Under the pieces are notes generated by a model, which searched no databases, was not told where the DNA came from, and saw only the letters and a list, made by a program, of their open reading frames with translations. 34,479 bases of DNA from Prochlorococcus sp. AG-347-E03. Its GTDB lineage: Bacteria > Cyanobacteriota > Cyanobacteriia > PCC-6307 > Cyanobiaceae. Positions 18,994 through 27,565 of this stretch are shown here, one piece after another (within the stretch, counting starts at the first letter, position 1; the number at the start of each line of letters is the position of its first letter). The stretch covers positions 1 to 34,479 of the forward strand of contig QCBG01000013.1 in the NCBI GenBank assembly GCA_003279115.1, read 5' to 3'. The translations under genes and the position numbers were made by a program.

Positions 18994-19457
18994 TGTTTAA
19001 CCTCCTCTTGAGATTTTTTACTATTTTTTGTTTCATCTTGATTTTTATCTGTGGAGATGAATTTAGTTTTTACAGGAAGTTTGTATTGAGCAAGACGCAT
19101 AGCTTCCTTTGCGATTTCCTCAGTGATATCCTCACCACCCATTTCAAAAAGTATTCTTCCAGGTTTTACTACAGCAACCCAAAATTCTGGATTACCTTTA
19201 CCAGAACCCATTCTAGTTTCAGCAGGTCTCATTGTTACAGGTTTATCAGGAAATATTCTTATCCATATTTGACCTCCACGTTTTATATATCTTGTCATAG
19301 CTCGTCTACTTGCCTCAATCTGACGTGCAGTTACCCATCCACAGTCTTGAGCTTGGAGAGCGAATTGACCGAAAGCAATAGTATTACCTTTTGAGGCAAC
19401 TCCCCTCATTCTGCCTCTATGTTGTTTACGAAATTTAGTTCGTTTTGGACTAAGCAT
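18990..19457 (-). CDS. rplP: 50S ribosomal protein L16
   Basis: A 155-residue protein near the A-site tRNA elbow. It begins [19 protein letters not shown] and contains [32 protein letters not shown] and [13 protein letters not shown]. The C-terminus carries a charged Lys/Glu/Ser tail of about 20 residues beyond the usual end. An AGGAGGTAAA ribosome-binding site overlaps the rpsC stop. Confidence 0.98.
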   Translation of the reverse strand: MLSPKRTKFRKQHRGRMRGVASKGNTIAFGQFALQAQDCGWVTARQIEASRRAMTRYIKRGGQIWIRIFPDKPVTMRPAETRMGSGKGNPEFWVAVVKPGRILFEMGGEDITEEIAKEAMRLAQYKLPVKTKFISTDKNQDETKNSKKSQEEVKQ

Positions 19458-19468
19458 TTTTTTACCTC

Positions 19469-20200
19469 CTATGAATTCTCATTTGAACGATCCTCAAATT
19501 GCTGAGGTCTTCTACTAGCTTTCCTCTTAGGGCTCGCTCCCACAGGGATAGTTTGTTCTTCTTTAGGGAGAACTTCACCTTTGAAAACCCAAACTTTAAT
19601 GCCTAGAACACCGTAAGTTGTATTAGCTTCACGTGTTGCATAGTCAATTTCAGCTCTCAAAGTATGCAATGGTACTCTACCTTCTCTAGTCCATTCAGTT
19701 CTAGCAATTTCAGCACCATTCAACCTTCCCCCTACTTGAATTTTAAGACCTAAGACTCCAGCCCTTTGAGCCCTTTGCAAGGCCATCCTTATAGTTCTTC
19801 TAAAGGCGACTCTTTTTTCTAGTTGTTGCGCAATATATTCAGCTAGTAAAAAAGCATCGGCATCTACGCGTTCCACTTCAACAACGTTTATTCTGACTTG
19901 CCTTGTTCTATCCCCTATAGTTTTTTGAATACCAGATCTTAATTCTTCAATACCACTTCCTTGTCTACCAACTATAACTCCTGGTCTTGCTGTTTTTAAT
20001 TCAAGTTCCAATTGGTCAGCTTTTCTAGCTATTAAAACATCGCTAATTCCCGCTGCTCCATATTTTTTTTGTATAAAACTGCGAATTTTAAAATCTTCTT
20101 GCAGAAGAATTGGATATGTCTTGGAAGTAGCAAACCACTTAGAGCGATGCTCTTGTGTAATTCCTAATCTAAGTCCAGAAGGATGTATTTTATGTCCCAT
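19469..20200 (-). CDS. rpsC: 30S ribosomal protein S3
   Basis: A 243-residue protein at the mRNA entry tunnel. It begins [20 protein letters not shown]. The KH domain has [17 protein letters not shown], and the C-terminal domain has [15 protein letters not shown]. It overlaps rplV by one base, and a GGAGGT ribosome-binding site lies inside the rplV end. Confidence 0.98.
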   Translation of the reverse strand: MGHKIHPSGLRLGITQEHRSKWFATSKTYPILLQEDFKIRSFIQKKYGAAGISDVLIARKADQLELELKTARPGVIVGRQGSGIEELRSGIQKTIGDRTRQVRINVVEVERVDADAFLLAEYIAQQLEKRVAFRRTIRMALQRAQRAGVLGLKIQVGGRLNGAEIARTEWTREGRVPLHTLRAEIDYATREANTTYGVLGIKVWVFKGEVLPKEEQTIPVGASPKRKASRRPQQFEDRSNENS

Positions 20201-20586
20201 TAGTTTTGTACCTCCGCATTATTTTGGATAGGAGCAGACTCAACAGAAATACTGATGTGGCAAGTCTGTTTTTTAATTGAAAAAGCTCGACCTTGAGCTC
20301 TAGGCCTATACCTTTTCATCACAGGACCACTATTAGCCCATGCAGAGGAAATCACTAGCGTAGATGGATCCATTCCAAGGTTATGTTCTGCATTAGCAAC
20401 TGCTGATCTAAGAACTTTAGTAATAGGGTCTGTAGATCTATAGGGCATAAATTCCAACATAATCAATGCATCTCTATAAGACCTACCCCTAATCTGATCC
20501 AAAACTCTTCTCACTTTAGACGCTGATCCGCGAACATAATTCCCATGAGCAATGGCTGTTTTTGTAGTTTCAGGTGTTTTTGTCAT
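20200..20586 (-). CDS. rplV: 50S ribosomal protein L22
   Basis: A 128-residue protein whose beta hairpin lines the exit tunnel. Blocks visible are [32 protein letters not shown] and the hairpin segment [20 protein letters not shown], followed by HISISVE. There is a short extension before [10 protein letters not shown]. It overlaps rpsS by 4 bases. Confidence 0.98.
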   Translation of the reverse strand: MTKTPETTKTAIAHGNYVRGSASKVRRVLDQIRGRSYRDALIMLEFMPYRSTDPITKVLRSAVANAEHNLGMDPSTLVISSAWANSGPVMKRYRPRAQGRAFSIKKQTCHISISVESAPIQNNAEVQN

Positions 20587-20861
20587 GATTTTGCTCCTTT
20601 CTTATCTCTTATATGACCTCGATAAGTGCGTGTAGGAGCAAATTCACCGAGTTTATGACCAATCATTTGTTCAGTAATAAATACTGGAATGTGAGACTTG
20701 CCATTATGTACAGCGATTGTATGACCGATCATTAAAGGTAAAATCGTTGATGATCTCGACCAAGTTTTGATAACAGACTTGTCATTATCAGTATTTTGTT
20801 TTTCTACCTTCCTGAGTAAGCTATCTGCTACAAAAGGTCCTTTTTTTAGTGAACGTCCCAT
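20583..20861 (-). CDS. rpsS: 30S ribosomal protein S19
   Basis: A 92-residue 30S head protein that pairs with S13. It begins [20 protein letters not shown] and has the signature [20 protein letters not shown] and [12 protein letters not shown]. It starts 37 bases after rplB and overlaps rplV by 4 bases. Confidence 0.98.
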   Translation of the reverse strand: MGRSLKKGPFVADSLLRKVEKQNTDNDKSVIKTWSRSSTILPLMIGHTIAVHNGKSHIPVFITEQMIGHKLGEFAPTRTYRGHIRDKKGAKS

Positions 20862-20898
20862 GATTAGGTAATAGAAATTGAAATAGTAAATGAAGTAA

Positions 20899-21762
20899 TC
20901 AAGAGTCTCTGCCTCCTCTACTCCTCTTAGAAACGCGACGACGTCTTCGAACTACTAATTTATTACTTGGTTTGTTCTTTTTACGTGTCTTTAATCCAAG
21001 AGCTGGTTTACCCCATGGAGTAACAGGGCCTGCTCTACCAATCGGTGCTTTTCCCTCTCCCCCTCCATGTGGATGATCACATGGATTCATTACACTACCT
21101 CTTACTTGTGGCCTTCTTCCAAGCCATCTTCTTCTTCCTGCTTTACCTAAGCTAGTATTTCTTATTTCAGAATTACCAACTTCTCCAAGAGTTGCATAGC
21201 ATTCTTTTCGTACAAGTCTTACCTCGGTAGATGGGAGTTTTAAAGCAACATAGTCTCCCTCTTTTGCCATAACTTGCGCACTAGCTCCTGCAGACCTTAC
21301 CATCTGAGCGCCTCTACCTGCATATAACTCAACACAATGAACATTAGATCCTAATGGCATAACAGAAAGTGGCATTGCATTTCCATCTTCAATAGGAACA
21401 CTTTCTCCAGATATGACATTTTGTCCGACTTTCACTCCAGCCGGAGCAATAATATATCTTTTTTCCCCATCTTCGTAGAATAAAAGTGCTAGCCTTGCAT
21501 TTCTATGAGGATCGTAGTGGATAGCAGCAACTTTAGCGTTTATGTTTCTTTTATCTCTCCTAAAGTCGATTAATCTATATTGCCTTTTGTGACCACCTCC
21601 ACGATGACGACAAGTAATAACTCCACGATTATTCCTGCCTTTAACTCTATGTTTTGAAACTATTAGTGATCTCTCAGGTTTTGCACTTGTTATTTCACTA
21701 AAGTCAGTAACTACTCTCTGCCTAGTGCCAGGTGTATAAGGTTTAAATTTACGGATTGCCAT
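20899..21762 (-). CDS. rplB: 50S ribosomal protein L2
   Basis: A 287-residue core 50S protein needed for subunit association and peptidyl transfer. It has the N-terminal [18 protein letters not shown], the RNA-binding [23 protein letters not shown] block and [19 protein letters not shown] with the conserved histidine. The C-terminus is very Arg/Lys-rich. It lies 12 bases after rplW. Confidence 0.98.
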   Translation of the reverse strand: MAIRKFKPYTPGTRQRVVTDFSEITSAKPERSLIVSKHRVKGRNNRGVITCRHRGGGHKRQYRLIDFRRDKRNINAKVAAIHYDPHRNARLALLFYEDGEKRYIIAPAGVKVGQNVISGESVPIEDGNAMPLSVMPLGSNVHCVELYAGRGAQMVRSAGASAQVMAKEGDYVALKLPSTEVRLVRKECYATLGEVGNSEIRNTSLGKAGRRRWLGRRPQVRGSVMNPCDHPHGGGEGKAPIGRAGPVTPWGKPALGLKTRKKNKPSNKLVVRRRRRVSKRSRGGRDS

Positions 21763-21774
21763 GATTAAAACTCC

Positions 21775-22077
21775 TTAAGATTCTGGAAATAGTTGGATTT
21801 TGTCTCCTTCAGCAAGACGTACAATTGCCTTCTTGACCTGAGAACGTTTACCGGAAAATTTCCCGACTCTTCTTGTTCTTCTTGGAGGATTCATAGTGTT
21901 AACTCCTATAACTTTAACACTGAACAAGGCTTCAATAGCAGCCTTTATTTGTGGCTTTGCCGCTCTATGATCAACTTCAAAAGTATATTGGTTAAGATCT
22001 ATTGCGTTTGTAGCTTTCTCAGTAATAACTGGCTTTCGTATTACATCGGCTAAACGAGAATCGAATAATTTACTCAT
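21775..22077 (-). CDS. rplW: 50S ribosomal protein L23
   Basis: A 100-residue exit-tunnel protein that docks trigger factor and SRP. Blocks are [36 protein letters not shown] and [19 protein letters not shown]. It overlaps rplD by 4 bases. Confidence 0.98.
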   Translation of the reverse strand: MSKLFDSRLADVIRKPVITEKATNAIDLNQYTFEVDHRAAKPQIKAAIEALFSVKVIGVNTMNPPRRTRRVGKFSGKRSQVKKAIVRLAEGDKIQLFPES

Positions 22078-22706
22078 GATGCATAAACCTCCTGAATTTT
22101 ATCTATCGCTGATTGACCTATTACTAATTTATTAGCATTAAGAATATCAAATACATTTAATTGATCGGCGGCGATTAATTTTACTTTTTCAATATTATTT
22201 ATGGATTTTTTTATAACATCGGACGGGCTATCAAGAATAACCAAAACTTTTTCAGTTTTTTGTATACCTAATCGAGCAAGGCCAGTTATGATGTCACTTG
22301 TTTTAGGCTGCTTTAGAGTGGATCCAAAATCTTCAACAGCCTTCATATCAGATACTCTGGACATAAGTGCTGTTCTAAGAGCTAATCTACGTTCCTTACG
22401 ATTCATATCAAGATTATAAGAACGTGGCTTCGGTCCAAAAATAATTCCGCCACCAGGTCTTAGGGGTGTCCTTATTGATCCTTGACGAGCTCTTCCTGTA
22501 CCTTTCTGTTTGTATGGCTTTCTACCACCCCCTCGCACTTCAGATCTTGTCAAAGTTGAGGCTGTCCCTTGTCTTTTATTTGCTAGCTGCCTAAGGATTG
22601 CTCTATGGATTAAGTCTGCCGAAGAAGTTTCTTTGGCAACTGCTAAATCAAGAATAACTTTGCCTGATTTTTTACCATCCCACTTAAGAGTTTCAAGTGT
22701 TGTCAT
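22074..22706 (-). CDS. rplD: 50S ribosomal protein L4
   Basis: A 210-residue tunnel-lining 50S protein. The tunnel loop region contains [20 protein letters not shown] and [20 protein letters not shown]. In E. coli L4 represses its own S10 operon through the leader. Whether that happens here is unknown; a candidate leader stem-loop lies at 23537-23559. It overlaps rplC and rplW by 4 bases each. Confidence 0.98.
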   Translation of the reverse strand: MTTLETLKWDGKKSGKVILDLAVAKETSSADLIHRAILRQLANKRQGTASTLTRSEVRGGGRKPYKQKGTGRARQGSIRTPLRPGGGIIFGPKPRSYNLDMNRKERRLALRTALMSRVSDMKAVEDFGSTLKQPKTSDIITGLARLGIQKTEKVLVILDSPSDVIKKSINNIEKVKLIAADQLNVFDILNANKLVIGQSAIDKIQEVYAS

Positions 22707-23356
22707 GATTTTTTACCTCCTTTTTCACCTACAACATTGTTTGGCTTAATATTTACAATTGAGCCGGGCTTACCTGGGACAGAACCCTTTACTACAAGCA
22801 AATTTTTCTGATCATCAATTTTTAAAACTAACAAACCTTTAGTAGTTATCTGTTTTCCTCCATATCTTCCTGCCATTCTTTTCCCAGGATAAATTCTTCC
22901 TGGAGTTGTTCCTGCACCTGTAGATCCTGGCGCTCTGTGGTTTTTTGAACCATGACTCATAGGACCTCTGCTAAAACCATGTCTTTTCTGGTAACCAGCA
23001 AAACCTCTACCCATAGATTTACCACTGATATCAACTTTTTGACCTACCTCAAAGTTATTTACAGTTATTTGATTTCCAATTTCATAAGATGAAGTTTCTT
23101 CAACCCTATATTCTTTCAAATGCTTTAAAAGTTCTTCACCTGATTTCAATAAATGTCCCTTTTCAGGTTTACTTATATGCTTCTCTTTGGACAAACCATA
23201 ACCTATTTGAACGGCAGTATAACCATCCAAAGCGGTTGTTTTCAATTGAGTGACACGGCAAGGTCCAGCTTCAATAAGAGTAACTGGTACCGAATTACCT
23301 TTGTCGTCGAAAAGTTGGGACATGCCCAATTTCTTTCCTAAAATTCCGATAGACAT
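22703..23356 (-). CDS. rplC: 50S ribosomal protein L3
   Basis: A 217-residue early-assembly protein and the first gene of the leftward ribosomal block. It begins [20 protein letters not shown]. The loop approaching the peptidyl transferase centre has [13 protein letters not shown] and [20 protein letters not shown]. By my alignment, the glutamine methylated in E. coli L3 (in NQTPG) is Thr here (TTPG). rpsJ, first in the E. coli S10 operon, is not upstream; in cyanobacteria it usually lies with the str genes. Confidence 0.98.
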   Translation of the reverse strand: MSIGILGKKLGMSQLFDDKGNSVPVTLIEAGPCRVTQLKTTALDGYTAVQIGYGLSKEKHISKPEKGHLLKSGEELLKHLKEYRVEETSSYEIGNQITVNNFEVGQKVDISGKSMGRGFAGYQKRHGFSRGPMSHGSKNHRAPGSTGAGTTPGRIYPGKRMAGRYGGKQITTKGLLVLKIDDQKNLLVVKGSVPGKPGSIVNIKPNNVVGEKGGKKS

Positions 23357-23635
23357 AAGACTAAATTAGGCTAGCTCGTAATCAATTTTCAATTAACTAA
23401 ACCCTTCAGTTATTGAGGTAAAGTGAATAAAAAAACAATTAATAAGGTTGAGACTTACCTTTAAAAAAATAGTTTCTCTTGGGATAAACCCACCTGAATT
23501 TTTTAACGAAACGCTAAAAAATGTGAAATTTTGCAGAGGCTCGGCTAGCTTGCGAGCTTAAAAATTCACTGAGTTACAATCATACATCATCAAGTACCAT
23601 AAAATAAAATAAAATAGAAATAAAGGAAAATTTTT
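23357..23635. other. Divergent rplC/ndhN intergenic region
   Basis: A 279-base spacer that must hold the promoter of the long ribosomal block (minus) and that of ndhN-ldpA (plus). It contains one GC-rich stem-loop (23537-23559) and, before ndhN, three tandem AAAAT units at 23601-23615. No ORF or tRNA is visible. Neither transcription start can be placed with confidence. Confidence 0.7.
23537..23559. repeat. GC-rich stem-loop in the rplC/ndhN spacer
   Basis: AGGCTCG and CGAGCTT pair (with one G-T) around a 9-base loop. It is an island of G and C in AT-rich DNA, 181 bases upstream of the rplC ATG. No strong T run follows on either strand, so it is a poor terminator. It may be a leader structure or part of a small RNA. 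Confidence 0.45.
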
Positions 23636-24112
23636 ATGCCATTACTTCTCACAGGGAAAAAGTTTCATAACGATTTAAAAACCAACAAATGTCTTGCAAT
23701 CTTTGCTCCTCTTGAAGGTGGTTATGAAACTCGTCTTTTGAGGAGAATGAAGGCCAAGGGCTTTAAAACTTTTATAACCTCAGCAAGAGGGCTTGGAGAT
23801 CCAGAAGTCTTCTTACTCAAATTGCATGGTGTAAGACCACCTCACCTTGGTCATCAAAGCGTAGGAAGAAACGGTGCACTTGGGGAAGTTCAACAAGTAA
23901 TCCCTCAAGCTTCTGAGTTATTTAATGACAATGATCAAAAAAAATTACTTTGGTTGTTAGAGGGTCAAGTATTGTCTCAATCAGAATTAGAGAGCTTGAT
24001 AGAGATTTGCACTAAAGAAAACAAACTTACAATTGTTGTTGAAATGGGAGGTTCAAGAAAACTTGAATGGAAGCCATTAAGTGATTATATTTTGGATGAA
24101 TTTGAAAGTTAA
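23636..24112 (+). CDS. ndhN: NAD(P)H-quinone oxidoreductase subunit N
   Basis: A 158-residue peripheral subunit of the cyanobacterial NDH-1 complex, which drives cyclic electron flow and respiration at the thylakoid. Family-defining blocks are [39 protein letters not shown] and [19 protein letters not shown]. No membrane helix is predicted by eye. An AAGGAA ribosome-binding site precedes the ATG. It is followed 5 bases later by ldpA, so the two are very likely co-transcribed. Confidence 0.97.
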   Translation: MPLLLTGKKFHNDLKTNKCLAIFAPLEGGYETRLLRRMKAKGFKTFITSARGLGDPEVFLLKLHGVRPPHLGHQSVGRNGALGEVQQVIPQASELFNDNDQKKLLWLLEGQVLSQSELESLIEICTKENKLTIVVEMGGSRKLEWKPLSDYILDEFES

Positions 24113-24117
24113 ATTGT

Positions 24118-25116
24118 TTGATTAAAACCAAGAATAAAAAAGATAAATGGATTAAGTTGATTTGTGGTGCAAGTAATGAAGATATTGTTGCTATCGAAGA
24201 TTTATGTGCAATTTATACTGCTGCTGGTGTCGACTACATAGATGTTGCCGCAGAAGAATCTATAGTTCATGCAGCAAAAAAAGGAATCGAGTGGGCGAAA
24301 AAAGTCTTTAAAAACTCGCCTGGAATAATGATAAGCATTAGTGATGGTAAAGATATCCACTTTCGTAAAGCAAAATTTGATCCATTAAAGTGTCCCCATC
24401 ATTGTCCAAGACCATGCGAAAAAGTATGCCCCACCTTTGCAATTGATAATTTTGGGATCAAAGAGAGTAAATGTTATGGATGTGGAAGATGTTTAAATAG
24501 TTGCCCCCTAAATCTAATAAGTGAATATGAATATAATTTGTCAAAAAATGATTTAGCATTAACAATTCAAAAAATAAAGCCTAATGCAGTAGAAATTCAT
24601 ACAGAAATCAATCGCCGGGATTCTTTTACAAAAGTTGTAAGTATTCTTAAAAGTTGTGAAACTAAATTAGACAAGATATCTATTAGTTGTGGATTAAATC
24701 AATCTTTCCAAAAATCACAAGAGCCAGAAGATCTTTTGAAGGCTCTTTGGGAAAGATATGAAATTCTTAAAGAACTTAATATTCCCCTGATTTGGCAATT
24801 AGATGGAAGGCCAATGTCTGGTGATCTTGCTCCGATAACAAGTAGAGATTCAGTTAAGTTGTTTGAAAAAATCGGTTCAGATCTGCCACCAGGATTAATT
24901 CAATTGGCAGGAGGAACAAATGAAAAAACTCATAAATTTTTAAAGTCAAACAATCTTCCAGACGGAATAGCATTTGGAAGTGCTGCAAGAAAAATTATGC
25001 AGCCCCTTATTGAATTTGCTCACAAAAATAACAAAAAACTCTATGATTATCCTGAAAAAATGGCTTTAGCGATCAAAAAAGCCAAGAAATTTCTAGAGCC
25101 ATGGAAATCGATATAA
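24118..25116 (+). CDS. ldpA: LdpA-like iron-sulfur protein (light-dependent period)
   Basis: A 332-residue iron-sulfur protein. In Synechococcus elongatus, LdpA senses redox state and tunes the circadian period. Eight cysteines in two ferredoxin-like sets are visible: Cys92, 96, 100, 104 (CPHHCPRPCEKVC) and Cys119, 122, 125, 129 (CYGCGRCLNSC). Both can bind a 4Fe-4S cluster. The part before residue 80 and the C-terminal half show repeated alternating hydrophobic strands like a barrel enzyme. The start is TTG, 5 bases after ndhN. The neighbour suits a protein that reads the electron-transport state. Confidence 0.9.
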   Translation: MIKTKNKKDKWIKLICGASNEDIVAIEDLCAIYTAAGVDYIDVAAEESIVHAAKKGIEWAKKVFKNSPGIMISISDGKDIHFRKAKFDPLKCPHHCPRPCEKVCPTFAIDNFGIKESKCYGCGRCLNSCPLNLISEYEYNLSKNDLALTIQKIKPNAVEIHTEINRRDSFTKVVSILKSCETKLDKISISCGLNQSFQKSQEPEDLLKALWERYEILKELNIPLIWQLDGRPMSGDLAPITSRDSVKLFEKIGSDLPPGLIQLAGGTNEKTHKFLKSNNLPDGIAFGSAARKIMQPLIEFAHKNNKKLYDYPEKMALAIKKAKKFLEPWKSI

Positions 25117-25213
25117 TTCAATTAATATTTTTCAAAATCTACGCCGTGTTTATAAAAACTTTGTATTTTTTTGATAGAAAAAATTCTTTTCATGTATTAA
25201 AATGAAAATCCAA

Positions 25214-25285
25214 TGGGCCGTCGCCAAGTGGTAAGGCATCGGGTTTTGGTCTCGACATTCCTAGGTTCGAATCCTAGCGGCCCAG
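25214..25285 (+). tRNA. trnQ-UUG: tRNA-Gln (anticodon UUG)
   Basis: A 72-nucleotide cloverleaf: acceptor TGGGCCG/CGGCCCA with discriminator G, D arm GCCAAGTGGTAAGGC, anticodon stem TCGGG/CTCGA with loop TTTTGGT (anticodon UUG), and T arm CCTAGGTTCGAATCCTAG. CCA is not encoded. A TATTAA 14 bases upstream could be part of its -10 element. The HAD gene follows 13 bases later. Confidence 0.97.
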
Positions 25286-25298
25286 TTCTAATAATCAA

Positions 25299-26078
25299 TT
25301 GGTGTCTTCTCAAAAAATATTTCTATTTGATTTTGATGGAGTAATAGTCGATGGAATGCATGAATATTGGCATAGTTCCTTGCTAGCCTGTGAAAAATAT
25401 TTAAATTCACCTTGCATTTCTGTTAATCAAAAACTCTATAAAACAGTACCAAATTCTTTCAAAGAAATTAGGCCTTGGGTTAAATATGGTTGGGAAATGA
25501 TTCTAATTGTGCACGAAATTATAAAAACAGAAAATCCATTAAAAAGTGATAATAAAGATGATTTCATTAATAATTATCATCACAATTGCCAAAAGATATT
25601 AAATGATAATTCTTGGAATGCCGAAGATTTACAAAAAATTTTAGATAAATCTCGCCAGTTTCAAATTGATAAAGATTTCAAATCGTGGGTAAATTTACAT
25701 AATCCATTTTTTGAAGTTATAAGTTTTATGCAAGAATTAAAGAAAGCACAGATAAAGACAGGAATAATAACAACAAAAGGGGGAATGTTTGCAGAAAAAA
25801 TTCTTAAACAATTAAATATTTTTCCAGAATTTATTTTTGGTTATGAATCAGGAACAAAAATCAAAATAGCTGAAAAACTTACACAAACTTATGAAATTTT
25901 AGGCTTTATAGAAGATAGAAAAAAAACTCTAATCGATATTAAACAAAATTCAGAAACTTCTCACATTCCATGCTTCCTAGCTGATTGGGGATATTTGAAA
26001 GAATCAGACAAAAATAAGTTAAGTAATGAAATCAAATTATTAAAATTAGATAGTATTCAGGAATTAGTTGCAATTTGA
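25299..26078 (+). CDS. HAD-superfamily hydrolase, second gene
   Basis: A 259-residue HAD-type phosphatase of unknown substrate. Motif I is FLFDFDGVIVDG, with Asp11 and Asp13. Motif II is TGIITTKGG, with the Thr after the Ile-Ile strand. The third-region Lys is in the GTKIKIAEKL segment, and motif IV is FIEDRKKTLID. The cap lies between motifs I and II, as in the phosphoglycolate phosphatase subfamily. It starts with TTG at 25299; GTG 25302 is equally possible. It lies only 13 bases past tRNA-Gln, so read-through from the tRNA promoter is likely. It is not closely similar to the HAD protein at 4493. Confidence 0.85.
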   Translation: MVSSQKIFLFDFDGVIVDGMHEYWHSSLLACEKYLNSPCISVNQKLYKTVPNSFKEIRPWVKYGWEMILIVHEIIKTENPLKSDNKDDFINNYHHNCQKILNDNSWNAEDLQKILDKSRQFQIDKDFKSWVNLHNPFFEVISFMQELKKAQIKTGIITTKGGMFAEKILKQLNIFPEFIFGYESGTKIKIAEKLTQTYEILGFIEDRKKTLIDIKQNSETSHIPCFLADWGYLKESDKNKLSNEIKLLKLDSIQELVAI

Positions 26079-26092
26079 ATATAATCAGCTAG

Positions 26093-26106
26093 AGTACAAG
26101 TGTACT
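26093..26106 (+). promoter_or_regulatory. LexA (SOS) box of recA
   Basis: AGTACAAGTGTACT is a near-perfect dyad matching the AGTAC-N4-GTACT form of the cyanobacterial LexA site. It lies 84 bases before the recA ATG and abuts the putative -10 element, where LexA binding would block polymerase. Confidence 0.8.
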
Positions 26107-26111
26107 ATAGT
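26106..26111 (+). promoter_or_regulatory. Putative -10 element of recA
   Basis: TATAGT begins at the last base of the LexA box. A start site near 26118 would give a recA leader of about 70 bases. Confidence 0.5.
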
Positions 26112-26190
26112 TTGTATTTATGAAGTTTGGTTTAAATAAAAATTTCCAAATTTAGAATAATTACAAGAATTTTAACCGATAAATCAAACA

Positions 26191-27288
26191 ATGAGCCTTG
26201 AAGAAAAGAAAAAAACTGAATCAAAAGAAAAAGACAAGGCATTAAGTCTTGTCTTAGGTCAAATAGAAAGAAATTTTGGAAGAGGTTCAATAATGAGACT
26301 TGGTGACGCCTCAAGAATGAAAGTAGAAACAATATCTACTGGAGCGCTCACCTTAGATTTAGCATTAGGAGGAGGCTATCCAAAAGGAAGAGTAGTAGAA
26401 GTTTACGGACCAGAAAGTTCAGGAAAAACTACATTAACGCTTCACGCGATTGCGGAAGTCCAAAAAAATGGAGGAGTAGCTGCATTTGTAGATGCTGAGC
26501 ATGCACTCGATCCAGTTTATGCGGCCTCTTTAGGTGTTGATGTTGAAAATTTATTAGTTTCACAGCCAGATACTGGTGAAATGGCTCTAGAAATAGTTGA
26601 CCAACTTATAAGATCGAGTGCGGTAGATCTTGTTGTTGTTGACTCGGTCGCAGCACTAACCCCAAGAGCCGAGATAGAAGGAGAGATGGGAGATCACGTG
26701 ATTGGAAGCCAAGCAAGGCTAATGAGCCAAGCAATGAGGAAAATAACAGGAAATATTGGCAAATCTGGATGTACGGTAATATTCCTGAATCAATTACGCC
26801 TAAAAATTGGCGTTACATACGGCAATCCAGAAACAACCACAGGAGGTAATGCACTAAAATTTTACGCCTCAGTAAGACTTGATATCAGAAGAATTCAAAC
26901 TCTTAAAAGAGGTACTGAGGAATATGGCATAAGAGCAAAAGTGAAAGTAGCAAAAAACAAAGTTGCACCACCATTTAGAATTGCAGAATTTGATATTCTC
27001 TTTGGGAAAGGTATTAGTACAACAGGATGCTTATTAGATTTAGCAGAAGAGACTAATATCATCATAAGGAGAGGTGCTTGGTATAGTTATGAAGGAGAAA
27101 ATATTGGACAAGGAAGAGATAATACAATTATTTGGCTTGATCAAAACATAGAAATCAGGAATAAAGTAGAATCTATGGTTAAAGAGAAATTAACAGAAGG
27201 AACTGAAGTCAGTTCTAATTCAATGAAAGCATTAAATAGCAATCCTGCTAATACAATCGCTGTTAATGATATAAAAACAGTAGCTTAG
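26191..27288 (+). CDS. recA: Recombinase RecA
   Basis: ATP-dependent strand-exchange protein and co-protease for LexA self-cleavage. At 365 residues it is full length. The Walker [10 protein letters not shown] is at 73-81, the Walker B region [11 protein letters not shown] includes Asp151, and the L2 loop [19 protein letters not shown] block is intact ([16 protein letters not shown]). The C-terminal tail is mildly acidic and Asn/Ser-rich. It is preceded by a LexA box, so SOS induction is likely. It ends 2 bases from the convergent DUF2839-like gene, so transcripts must overlap unless termination is inside a gene. Confidence 0.98.
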   Translation: MSLEEKKKTESKEKDKALSLVLGQIERNFGRGSIMRLGDASRMKVETISTGALTLDLALGGGYPKGRVVEVYGPESSGKTTLTLHAIAEVQKNGGVAAFVDAEHALDPVYAASLGVDVENLLVSQPDTGEMALEIVDQLIRSSAVDLVVVDSVAALTPRAEIEGEMGDHVIGSQARLMSQAMRKITGNIGKSGCTVIFLNQLRLKIGVTYGNPETTTGGNALKFYASVRLDIRRIQTLKRGTEEYGIRAKVKVAKNKVAPPFRIAEFDILFGKGISTTGCLLDLAEETNIIIRRGAWYSYEGENIGQGRDNTIIWLDQNIEIRNKVESMVKEKLTEGTEVSSNSMKALNSNPANTIAVNDIKTVA

Positions 27289-27290
27289 AT

Positions 27291-27536
27291 TTATAAAGAA
27301 TCAGCCAATGTCCACCACCCAGCAGCAGGGCCTATAAATCTCACTACAATCCATAAGATTACTAACCCTCCGATTCCAAACCAACTGGCCTTAATACTTA
27401 ATTTAATTAGGTTATCTCTTTGATTGATTGTAAAGGGAAGCGATTCAAATAATCTTGGAGAATCATCAATTTTAGTTTTAGTATTATTTTTTTTTGGAGG
27501 TAAACCAAGTGTTTTACGTCTTTTTGCTTCTCCCAT
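27291..27536 (-). CDS. DUF2839-like small membrane protein
   Basis: An 81-residue protein beginning MGEAKRRKTLGLPPKK, the opening typical of the cyanobacterial DUF2839 family as I recall it. A positively charged N-terminal third is followed by one clear membrane segment at about 50-70 (SWFGIGGLVILWIVVRFIG) and a short GPAAGWWTLADSL end. Function unknown. It is convergent with recA and lies 29 bases downstream of the helicase-like gene on the same strand, so it may be co-transcribed with it. Confidence 0.85.
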   Translation of the reverse strand: MGEAKRRKTLGLPPKKNNTKTKIDDSPRLFESLPFTINQRDNLIKLSIKASWFGIGGLVILWIVVRFIGPAAGWWTLADSL

Positions 27537-27565
27537 TTTTCTTTAGTTATTTACAAAATCATAAA

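Noticed and set aside
18993..19394. Plus-strand ORF of 133 codons overlapping rplP
   Set aside because: Fully antisense to rplP; its Phe/Ser/Tyr-rich composition reflects the reverse complement of Lys/Arg codons.
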